Source: Sporosarcina luteola (GTDB lineage Bacteria; Bacillota; Bacilli; Bacillales_A; Planococcaceae). From it: 64,000 nucleotides of DNA. The notes under the pieces are model-generated. The model made no database searches and was not told the DNA's origin. It saw nothing but the letters and a program-made list of their open reading frames with translations. The stretch spans positions 1,302,001-1,366,000 of the forward strand of contig NZ_JAMBNV010000001.1 of assembly GCF_023715245.1 (NCBI RefSeq), given 5' to 3'. Shown here in pieces: positions 58,207-64,000 of the stretch. Each line of letters begins with the position of its first letter. Position 1 is the first letter of the stretch. A program made the translations under genes and the position numbers.

Positions 58207-58212
58207 TATGAT
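58184..58212 (+). promoter_or_regulatory. Promoter of greA, located upstream of a terminator
   Basis: TTGAAT and TATGAT are spaced by 17 bases. The -35 lies in the last codons of udk. The start would be near 58219, so the transcript must pass the hairpin at 58239-58279 before greA. Confidence 0.6.
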
Positions 58213-58238
58213 AAAGTCAGAATTCAATATAAATGAGC

Positions 58239-58279
58239 CTATGTCGCATACCTCTTGCAGGAGCGGCATAGTGTTTTTA
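58239..58279 (+). terminator. Terminator/attenuator between udk and greA
   Basis: CTATGTCGC and GCGGCATAG pair (one G-U) around a 15-base loop, followed by TGTTTTTAT. It may both end udk transcripts and attenuate greA. Confidence 0.7.
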
Positions 58280-58307
58280 TGAACAGGAATATGAGGAGTG
58301 TTGAATA

Positions 58308-58784
58308 ATGGTATCAGAGAAAAAGTATCCGATGACTGCGTCGGGTAAGAAAAAATTAGAAGAAGAGCTTGAGTTTCTTAAAACTGTTAAACGCAAAGAA
58401 GTTGTAGAGCGCATCAAAATTGCACGAAGCTATGGTGACCTATCGGAGAACTCGGAGTACGATTCTGCTAAAGAAGACCAGGCATTTGTAGAAGGAAAAA
58501 TCTCTTCTCTGGAATCGATGATCCGCAACTCCGTAATCATTACAGAGGATGAACTGAACACTGATGAAGTCCAACTTGGTAGAACGGTTACATTCAAGGA
58601 ACTGCCTGACGGAGACGAGGAGACCTACACCATTGTCGGCTCAGCTGAAGCGAATCCGATTGAGGGATTGATTTCCAATGATTCACCTATTGCAAAAGGC
58701 TTGATCGGCAAGGGTAAAGGCGACGAAGTGAAAATCACAACTCCTGGGGGAGAAATGTCGGTCGTTATTGTTGAAATCAAGTGA
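58308..58784 (+). CDS. greA: Transcription elongation factor GreA
   Basis: A 158-residue GreA: N-terminal coiled coil (about 8-75, with the tip [18 protein letters not shown] carrying the acidic residues that reach the polymerase active site) and a C-terminal FKBP-like domain. It rescues backtracked RNA polymerase. GAGGAG precedes the ATG. Confidence 0.97.
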   Translation: MVSEKKYPMTASGKKKLEEELEFLKTVKRKEVVERIKIARSYGDLSENSEYDSAKEDQAFVEGKISSLESMIRNSVIITEDELNTDEVQLGRTVTFKELPDGDEETYTIVGSAEANPIEGLISNDSPIAKGLIGKGKGDEVKITTPGGEMSVVIVEIK

Positions 58785-58788
58785 CTTG

Positions 58789-58820
58789 GAATGGCCGCCT
58801 TCAAATGAGGGCGGCCATTC
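58789..58820 (+). terminator. Hairpin after greA (terminator-like, weak T-run)
   Basis: GAATGGCCGCC and GGCGGCCATTC form a strong 11-base stem. Only AACATT follows, so termination by the intrinsic route may be inefficient. Confidence 0.55.
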
Positions 58821-58849
58821 AACATTAACGCTAATAGGGGGAAGGTTAT

Positions 58850-59575
58850 ATGAAAGGGAATGAACCCAGATTCTCGCGTGTCAATCGCAAGAAAATGCGC
58901 AACCGCAGCAATCGGCTATTAAATAGTATGATCGGGCTTGTCATCTTATTGATTCTCATTGTAGGTGCTTCCATCATAACTGGGAATAATGATGATGAAG
59001 GAAAAGAGAACGCCTCTGAAGAAAAGGTGCTCGATGAAGCCGGTTCATCCGACGATGAGACACAACAGGAAGAAAATGATCCCATCTCCGATTCAGAAGA
59101 TGAAGAGGGAGCGGATGGACATAATGACGCGGAAGGTGACGATGCGGAGGAGTCTTCATCACCTAGCAAAGAAGCGGAAGGAACTACGGGCAGCGAGGAT
59201 GGCACTAAGGAAAATGATGAACCTGGCATTGTGACAATCGTTCCGGGCACTGACGAAATCATTAAGGAAACTATCACCAATCCAGCATGGAAACCGATCG
59301 GCACAGACCAATCGGGTGAGCATATTTCACAATATGAAGCCAATTCTATAGATTATATCGAAAAGAAAAAAGCTATTGCGTACGCGACTGGCTTCTCTGA
59401 AGATGAATTATTCTATAAGAGGGTTAAAAATGGCGGCGGACCACAAAATTCAATTGGAATCGTTACAACGAAGGATGGATCTAAAATATTCCGCGTTTAT
59501 ATCGAGTGGATTGATGGGGAAGGCTGGAAGCCGGTTAGTATGGACGTTTTAAAAACATTGGATTTTGATTATTGA
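58850..59575 (+). CDS. YrrS-like membrane protein with acidic linker (DUF1510)
   Basis: A 241-residue protein: basic N-terminus, one membrane helix (about 25-45), a long Glu/Asp/Ser-rich disordered region (about 48-125) and a C-terminal DUF1510 domain (about 140-240). B. subtilis YrrS follows greA and is expressed with the penicillin-binding gene pbpI, which is missing here. Function unknown; an envelope role is likely from topology. Confidence 0.8.
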   Translation: MKGNEPRFSRVNRKKMRNRSNRLLNSMIGLVILLILIVGASIITGNNDDEGKENASEEKVLDEAGSSDDETQQEENDPISDSEDEEGADGHNDAEGDDAEESSSPSKEAEGTTGSEDGTKENDEPGIVTIVPGTDEIIKETITNPAWKPIGTDQSGEHISQYEANSIDYIEKKKAIAYATGFSEDELFYKRVKNGGGPQNSIGIVTTKDGSKIFRVYIEWIDGEGWKPVSMDVLKTLDFDY

Positions 59576-59607
59576 ACAGCAAAGGATACTCAACAGGAGG
59601 ATTAGTA

Positions 59608-60300
59608 ATGAAAATTGCGGTCATTGGTGCAATGGAACAAGAAGTTGAAATTTTAAGAGGGAAGATTGAGTCGCCAACTAGTCGTGAGATTGCTGGTTGT
59701 GAGTTCATAGAAGGTAATATGGGTCAACATGATGTCATACTTGTCAAAAGCGGCATTGGAAAGGTGAATGCGGCGATTGCGACGACAGTGCTTATTCAGG
59801 AATATCAGCCTGATGCGATCTTAAACACCGGTTCAGCTGGTGGTTTTAAAGAATCCCTTGAAGTTGGTACGATTGTCATTTCTGATGAAGTAAGACATCA
59901 TGATGTTGATGCAACGGCCTTTGGTTATGAAATCGGACAAGTTCCAGGAATGCCTCCATCTTTCCCGGCGGATGAAAAGCTTATTCGAATTGCGAAGGAA
60001 GCGGTCGAGGAGGTCGGCGAGCATGAGTATGCTGTCGGATTAATCGCTTCCGGTGATGTGTTCATGAGTGATGCGGCGCGCGTCGAAGTTGTAAAAGGAC
60101 AATTCCCTGCAATGATTGCAGCTGAAATGGAAGCCGCCGCAGTTGCGCAAGTATGCCATCAGTTTGGAACACCATTTGTCGTTATCCGTGCGTTATCCGA
60201 TATCGCAGGCATAAAATCATCGATTAGTTTTGATGAATTCTTACCTCTCGCAGCGAAACATTCTTCGGAAATTGTTATGCGTGCCATCTCGAAATTTTAA
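59608..60300 (+). CDS. mtnN: 5'-methylthioadenosine/S-adenosylhomocysteine nucleosidase
   Basis: A 230-residue MTAN beginning MKIAVIGAMEQEVEIL, with the GSAGGF, EMEAAAVAQV and RALSDIAG motifs of the PNP_UDP family; the Asp in the last is the general acid. It degrades SAM by-products. AGGAGGATTAGTA precedes ATG 59608, 33 bases after the YrrS-like gene. Confidence 0.96.
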   Translation: MKIAVIGAMEQEVEILRGKIESPTSREIAGCEFIEGNMGQHDVILVKSGIGKVNAAIATTVLIQEYQPDAILNTGSAGGFKESLEVGTIVISDEVRHHDVDATAFGYEIGQVPGMPPSFPADEKLIRIAKEAVEEVGEHEYAVGLIASGDVFMSDAARVEVVKGQFPAMIAAEMEAAAVAQVCHQFGTPFVVIRALSDIAGIKSSISFDEFLPLAAKHSSEIVMRAISKF

Positions 60301-60317
60301 AATGACTATGGTAAGAT
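60289..60317 (+). promoter_or_regulatory. Candidate promoter of the 26-codon ORF
   Basis: TCGAAA and TAAGAT are spaced by 17 bases, with TGG before the -10 (extended -10). Confidence 0.4.
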
Positions 60318-60357
60318 GAAAACAGGTTGCATTTTGCTGTGAAGGAGGTAATAAGGT

Positions 60358-60438
60358 ATGTTTTATCTAATGGCAGGTGTGTTTTTCGTGACGACAGTCA
60401 TTGCGGTTGTTATCGCGCGTGAGGTTAGTGCAGACTGA
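60358..60438 (+). CDS. Small one-helix membrane protein (26 residues)
   Basis: The ATG follows a full-strength GAAGGAGGT at ideal spacing. The product (MFYLMAGVFFVTTVIAV then VIAREVSAD) is almost entirely a single membrane helix with a short charged C-terminus. I do not recognise it. It has its own promoter-like signal upstream and a strong hairpin terminator downstream, in the gap between mtnN and the convergent sigK. It could be a small membrane regulator, a sporulation-related micro-protein or, less likely, a hydrophobic toxin of a type I pair; no antisense RNA signal was found. Confidence 0.6.
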   Translation: MFYLMAGVFFVTTVIAVVIAREVSAD

Positions 60439-60465
60439 TAGGCAGGCAGTACAGATAATGAAGTG

Positions 60466-60522
60466 AAAAGAGGCGTTTCCTTTCTTAGGGCCGTGGCCCC
60501 ATGTCAGGAAACGCCTTTTCAT
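60466..60522. terminator. Bidirectional terminator between the small ORF and sigK
   Basis: AAAAGAGGCGTTTCCT and AGGAAACGCCTTTTC pair around a loop that contains a second hairpin GGGCC-GT-GGCCC. Both strands show T-rich ends. Confidence 0.88.
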
Positions 60523-60539
60523 TTGCAGTTGTGTACTTC

Positions 60540-61241
60540 TCATTCATTATACTCGTGCTTGAATAGCTGGTACAGTTTGACAATAGCTCTTTTTTCAATA
60601 CGTGAGACATAGCTTCTTGATATGTTGAGCTGCTGCGCAATTTCCTTCTGAGTCATTGGTTGGTCGTCAAGTAGACCATACCTTCTTTGAATGATTTCTA
60701 ATTCTCTTCCATCCAGTTTTCCAAGATGGCGGTATAATCTTTCCTTTTGCTCTTTCTGCTGTACGGTATCGATTGGCGCTTCCTCATCGGTCTGCAACAG
60801 ATCTGCTATTTGAAGGGACTGTCCGTCTTTATCCGTTCCGATCGGATCGAAGAGCGATACGTCCTTCTGCACTTTCTTTTGCGTTCGTAAATACATCAGT
60901 ATCTCATTTTCTATACAGCGGGCAGCATACGTCGCGAGTTTCGTCTTACGATCAAGCGTGAAACTGTTCACGGCTTTCATGAGCCCGATTGTACCGATGG
61001 AAATATAGTCGTCAAGTTGTTCGTGTTTTGGATGGAATTTTTTTACGACATGAGCGACAAGGCGCATATTCCTTTCAATGAGTTCATCTCTCGCACTTTC
61101 ATCACCTTCTGCCAGCCGTTGCAAACAATCAGCCTCTTCCGCTTTAGAAAGCGGTCGACGGAATGCCTGCCCCCTGATATAGCCGACCATAGCAGGAACT
61201 TCGACCCACAGTTGGACAAGGGCCATGACAAACCCGCTCAT
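60540..61241 (-). CDS. sigK: Sporulation sigma factor pro-sigma-K, uninterrupted
   Basis: A 233-residue sigma-70 family protein. The hydrophobic N-terminal pro-sequence (MSGFVMALVQLWVEVPAMVGYIRG) is followed by region 2 (NMRLVAHVVKKF ... ATYAARCIENEILMYLR) and region 4 with the helix-turn-helix TQKEIAQQLNISRSYVSRIEKRA. The mother-cell sigma factor is activated by SpoIVFB, encoded at 12971. The gene is whole, so no skin-type excision is needed. ATG 61241 follows AGGAGGTGG on the minus strand; the open frame extends further without a site. Confidence 0.95.
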   Translation of the reverse strand: MSGFVMALVQLWVEVPAMVGYIRGQAFRRPLSKAEEADCLQRLAEGDESARDELIERNMRLVAHVVKKFHPKHEQLDDYISIGTIGLMKAVNSFTLDRKTKLATYAARCIENEILMYLRTQKKVQKDVSLFDPIGTDKDGQSLQIADLLQTDEEAPIDTVQQKEQKERLYRHLGKLDGRELEIIQRRYGLLDDQPMTQKEIAQQLNISRSYVSRIEKRAIVKLYQLFKHEYNE

Positions 61242-61259
61242 CGGTCCACCTCCTGTGTC

Positions 61260-61287
61260 GTTATATGACAGCATATGCGATGAATGC
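61260..61287 (-). promoter_or_regulatory. Possible sigma-E promoter of sigK (minus strand)
   Basis: On the minus strand GCATTC and CATATAAC are spaced by 14 bases. The -10 matches the sigma-E pattern at six of eight positions. sigK is first transcribed by sigma-E in B. subtilis. Confidence 0.35.
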
Positions 61288-61366
61288 TTGTTTACATTCA
61301 GTAAAACGTGCGAGGAAATCGAACAGATTTCCGGCTTGGTCCAATCCGTACCAATGGATGCCAATA

Positions 61367-61375
61367 TGGTATAAT
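61367..61375 (+). promoter_or_regulatory. Extended -10 promoter of yqeG-yqeH-aroE
   Basis: TGGTATAAT is a consensus -10 with TGn extension, 36 bases before yqeG. No convincing -35. Confidence 0.6.
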
Positions 61376-61410
61376 CGGAATACTATTAGTGAAATAACGG
61401 AGTGGATAAC

Positions 61411-61926
61411 TTGTATAAAATTTTCTTGCCAGATGAATATGTAAAAGACATCTTTCAAATTTCTCCCGAAGCTTTAAAGGAAAAGGGGATTAAAGGAATT
61501 ATCACAGACTTGGATAATACCCTAGTGGAATGGGATCGTCCGGAAGCGACGCCTGAAATTAGGGAATGGGTACGAATGATGCAGGAAGCCGGCCTCCAAG
61601 TGACAATCCTTTCGAATAATAATCAAAGCCGGGTGGAATCTTTCTGTGGCCCGATTGGCACGCCATTCATTTGCGATGCCAGGAAGCCGTTAGCGAAAAA
61701 TTTCAAAAAAGCCCTTGCGATGATGGGCTTGAAGAAGGATGAGGCCGTCATGGTCGGCGATCAGCTGATGACAGATGTTTTGGGTGGCAACCGTTTCGGC
61801 CTCCATACGATTTTAGTCGTGCCCGTCGCAAGCTCGGACGGATTTGTCACGAAATTCAATAGAATGATCGAAAGAAGAATCATGGCGAAACTGAAAAGAC
61901 AAGGATTGATTAAATGGGAGGAATAA
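61411..61926 (+). CDS. yqeG: HAD-family phosphatase YqeG
   Basis: A 171-residue HAD IIIA protein with motif I ITDLDNTLVEWD, motif II TILSNNN, and motif III/IV around VMVGDQLMTDVLGGN. The family is related to mitochondrial phosphatidylglycerophosphate phosphatase; the substrate in Bacilli is not firmly known. TTG 61411 (product MYKIFLPDEYV) is chosen over GTG 61402 because AACGGAG then has correct spacing. Confidence 0.88.
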   Translation: MYKIFLPDEYVKDIFQISPEALKEKGIKGIITDLDNTLVEWDRPEATPEIREWVRMMQEAGLQVTILSNNNQSRVESFCGPIGTPFICDARKPLAKNFKKALAMMGLKKDEAVMVGDQLMTDVLGGNRFGLHTILVVPVASSDGFVTKFNRMIERRIMAKLKRQGLIKWEE

Positions 61927-61928
61927 GC

Positions 61929-63029
61929 TTGGAGCGACTTACATGCATAGGTTGTGGAATTGAAATTCAATCAGAGGACCCGAAAAAGGAAGGGTATGCA
62001 CCTGCAGCTTCTTTGGAGAAAGAGGAAGTCATTTGCCGCCGCTGCTTCCGCTTGCGGAATTACAACGAATTACAGCCAGTTTCCTTATCAGGCGATGATT
62101 TCCTAGCTATATTGAATGGCATCGGCGAAAAAGACGGGTTGATCATCAAAGTCGTTGATATATTTGATTTTAACGGTAGCTGGATCAACGGCTTGCAGCG
62201 TTTTGTCGGTAAAAAAGACATTCTTCTGATCGGCAATAAGTCCGACATTCTTCCTAAATCAATCAACCGAAACCGTATGATCAATTGGATGAAGACAGAG
62301 TCAGCGAAGCTAGGCTTGAAGCCAATTGATGTATTGCTCATTTCTGCATATAAAGGGCATGGTATGGAAGAGGCGCTGAATGCCATTGATACTTATAGAA
62401 AAGGGAAAGACGTCTATGTTGTCGGATGCACGAATGTTGGGAAATCAACATTCATCAACCGGATCATAAAAAATGCGACCGGCATGGGCGAAGTGATTAC
62501 CACTTCCCATTTCCCGGGAACGACATTAGATCTTGTTGAAATTCCGCTTGACGATGGAAAGGCCATTTTCGATACACCGGGAATCATTAACAATCATCAG
62601 ATCGCCCATCACCTTGATACGAAGGACTTGAAAGCGATCACGCCGAAAAAGGAACTGAAGCCAAAAGTGTTCCAATTGAACGCGGAGCAGACCTTATTCA
62701 TCGGAGGTCTTGCAAGGTTCGATTTTATATCAGGTGATCGTTCATCATTTACAATTCATGTTTCAAATGAATTACCGATCCATCGGACAAAGCTTGAAAA
62801 TGCCGATTCGTTATATGCCACACATCTTGGCGAAATGCTATCCCCACCGAGCGGCGATTCGCTTGAAAAGATGCCGCCACTTGTAAGGCATGAATTCTCA
62901 ATTAAGAAACCGAAAATGGATCTTGTCATTTCGGGATTAGGTTGGATCACGATACAGCATCCTGGTGTCGTCGTTGCGGTACATGCACCGCGTGGAGTTG
63001 ATGTAGTACTCCGTCCATCGCTAATTTAA
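61929..63029 (+). CDS. yqeH: Ribosome-biogenesis GTPase YqeH
   Basis: A 366-residue circularly permuted GTPase. An N-terminal zinc finger (CIGCG ... CRRC) precedes the G4 motif (GNKSD), G1 (GCTNVGKST) and G3 (DTPGI). YqeH is needed for 30S assembly. TTG 61929 follows GGGAGGAATAAGC; the open frame to 61914 overlaps yqeG. The yqeG-yqeH-aroE-yhbY order is conserved in Bacilli. Confidence 0.94.
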   Translation: MERLTCIGCGIEIQSEDPKKEGYAPAASLEKEEVICRRCFRLRNYNELQPVSLSGDDFLAILNGIGEKDGLIIKVVDIFDFNGSWINGLQRFVGKKDILLIGNKSDILPKSINRNRMINWMKTESAKLGLKPIDVLLISAYKGHGMEEALNAIDTYRKGKDVYVVGCTNVGKSTFINRIIKNATGMGEVITTSHFPGTTLDLVEIPLDDGKAIFDTPGIINNHQIAHHLDTKDLKAITPKKELKPKVFQLNAEQTLFIGGLARFDFISGDRSSFTIHVSNELPIHRTKLENADSLYATHLGEMLSPPSGDSLEKMPPLVRHEFSIKKPKMDLVISGLGWITIQHPGVVVAVHAPRGVDVVLRPSLI

Positions 63030-63042
63030 GGAGGACTGCTTC

Positions 63043-63873
63043 ATGAAAAAATGGTATGCAGTGATCGGTGACCCGGTTGCGCAATCGAAGTCTCCCCTCA
63101 TGCACGAAGCATGGTTTCGGGAAAATGGAATGGACGCATCCTATATACCGATCCACGTAGAAGTGGATCATTTAGAGGATGCAGTTGCTAGTTTGAAACG
63201 ATTAGGCTGCAGTGGTTGGAATGTCACCGTCCCTCATAAAAGCGCAATCATCCCTTTCCTCGATCAAATTGACGAAGAAGCTAGACGGATGAACGCGGTC
63301 AATACGGTGAAGGTCCTTGAAGATGGTACCCTCTTCGGAACGAATACTGACGGGCGTGGTTTTGTGCGCTCCTTAGAGGAATTTGGAGCTAGTCCGGCGA
63401 ATGTCGGTGAGTTGCTGATCATAGGAGCAGGTGGGGCTGCTGCAGGTATTTCCTTCGCGCTTGAATCGGCCGGTTACGGTCCGATTAACATAACCAACCG
63501 TACAGTCGAGAAAGCAAGGCAAATGTCAGAAAGCCTACCGGGAAGTTCAGCACTACCTTTGGAAGAGGCGAAACTGGCAATCGGAACATTCGGTTTGATT
63601 GTTCAAACGACATCTGTCGGAATGAATTTTGCTCAAAGTGGATTTCCGCTCGATCCATCCGGTATATCTGAGGGTGCGACGGTCGCTGACATCATCTACA
63701 ATCCACTGGAAACCGAATTTCTCCGCTGTGCTCGTGAGGCTGGCGGCAAGACGATGAACGGGATTGGCATGTTTGTCCACCAAGGGGCATTGGCCTTTGA
63801 GCTTTGGACAGGCATCTACCCCGATACGAAGAAAATGATTCAATCAATTACAACTCAACTTGGAGGAAAATAA
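63043..63873 (+). CDS. aroE: Shikimate dehydrogenase
   Basis: A 276-residue AroE. The substrate domain has IGDPVAQSKSPLMHEA and NVTVPHKSAI with the catalytic Lys; the NADP domain has the motif IIGAGGAAAGI and NRTVEKA. The C-terminus has MFVHQGALAFELWTG. It reduces 3-dehydroshikimate. AAGGAGG precedes the ATG. Confidence 0.97.
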   Translation: MKKWYAVIGDPVAQSKSPLMHEAWFRENGMDASYIPIHVEVDHLEDAVASLKRLGCSGWNVTVPHKSAIIPFLDQIDEEARRMNAVNTVKVLEDGTLFGTNTDGRGFVRSLEEFGASPANVGELLIIGAGGAAAGISFALESAGYGPINITNRTVEKARQMSESLPGSSALPLEEAKLAIGTFGLIVQTTSVGMNFAQSGFPLDPSGISEGATVADIIYNPLETEFLRCAREAGGKTMNGIGMFVHQGALAFELWTGIYPDTKKMIQSITTQLGGK

Positions 63874-64000
63874 ATGTTAACAGGTAAACAGAAAAGTTAT
63901 TTACGAAGTGAAGCGCATCATCTTCAACCGATTTTCCAAATCGGAAAAGGCGGCTTGACGGAACCGATCATCAAGCAAATCGAAGAGGCGCTCGAAGCAC
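63874..64000 (+). CDS. yhbY: YhbY/YqeI-type RNA-binding protein (3' end outside window)
   Basis: Only 42 codons are visible: MLTGKQKSYLRSEAHHLQP and then FQIGKGGLTEPIIKQIEEAL, the CRM-domain start of YhbY, which binds pre-50S particles. TTGGAGGAAAA precedes the ATG, which directly follows the aroE stop. The rest lies beyond the window. Confidence 0.92.
   Translation, partial: MLTGKQKSYLRSEAHHLQPIFQIGKGGLTEPIIKQIEEALEA

Noticed and set aside
60540-61364. A skin-type interruption of sigK
   Set aside because: The sigK frame is continuous from pro-sequence to region 4; no recombinase gene or attachment site is present.

Overview
The window reads as chromosomal DNA of a low-to-mid GC, Gram-positive, endospore-forming member of the Bacillales. 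Supporting signs are a SpoIVFA/SpoIVFB/SigK set, Spo0B, a SafA-like coat protein, SpoVB, T-box leaders, a 6S RNA behind aspS, and gene order close to the Bacillus subtilis comC-maf-mreBCD-minCD-spoIVF-rplU-spo0B-obg ... ruvAB-queA-tgt-yajC ... secDF-recJ-apt-rel-dtd-hisS-aspS ... alaS-greA ... sigK-yqeG segment. A Planococcaceae/Sporosarcina-type genome is my best guess; this rests on remembered synteny, frequent TTG starts and the type of interspersed repeats, not on a database search.

Layout. 1-5.6 kb: the 3' part of a type IV pilus operon (pilT end, pilC, pilin, pilM, pilN, pilO, prepilin peptidase), closed by a terminator. 5.7-12 kb: SpoIIB-like protein, Maf, RadC, MreBCD and MinCD (cell shape and division). 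12-16.6 kb: an inverted-repeat element, then spoIVFA-spoIVFB behind a good candidate sigma-E promoter, rplU-prp-rpmA behind an L21 leader, and spo0B-obg. 16.6-20.3 kb: a second type of repeat, pheB-pheA, a SafA-like LysM coat protein and a YsxE-like kinase fold protein. 20.3-27.8 kb: yebC, another copy of the second repeat, ruvAB, queA-tgt-yajC, a DUF421 membrane protein and the convergent spoVB. 27.8-36.8 kb: comN-like gene, secDF, lapA-domain protein, recJ-apt, rel and dtd. 36.8-45.4 kb: an SH3/amidase wall hydrolase (minus strand), T-box-hisS-aspS, 6S RNA, tcdA, cheV and rarA (minus strand). 45.5-58.8 kb: cymR, cysteine desulfurase, mnmA, TPR protein, recD2, T-box-alaS, ireB-like gene, yqgF, DUF1292, mltG, O-methyltransferase, udk and greA. 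58.8-64 kb: YrrS-like protein, mtnN, a 26-codon membrane ORF, sigK (minus strand), yqeG, yqeH, aroE and the start of yhbY.

How parts work together. SpoIVFA/SpoIVFB (about 12.4-13.6 kb) are the expected processing machinery for pro-sigma-K (about 60.5-61.2 kb). SafA-like, YsxE-like and SpoVB proteins belong to coat and cortex building. Spo0B links to phosphorelay entry into sporulation. Prp sits between rplU and rpmA and is expected to trim the N-terminal extension visible on L27. cymR, the desulfurase and mnmA form a sulfur/tRNA-thiolation group. RuvAB, RecJ, RarA, RecD2 and YqgF give a dense DNA-repair content.

Most of the window is conserved core. The least explained pieces are: a 26-codon one-helix membrane ORF with its own promoter-like and terminator signals (60358-60438); a promoter-plus-terminator arrangement ahead of greA that looks like a leader attenuator; two families of structured interspersed repeats, one related copy lying inside the alaS leader; an unassigned folded region between radC and mreB; and a complete-looking type IV pilus gene set at the comC locus. 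No tRNA, rRNA, prophage, insertion sequence or CRISPR array was seen.
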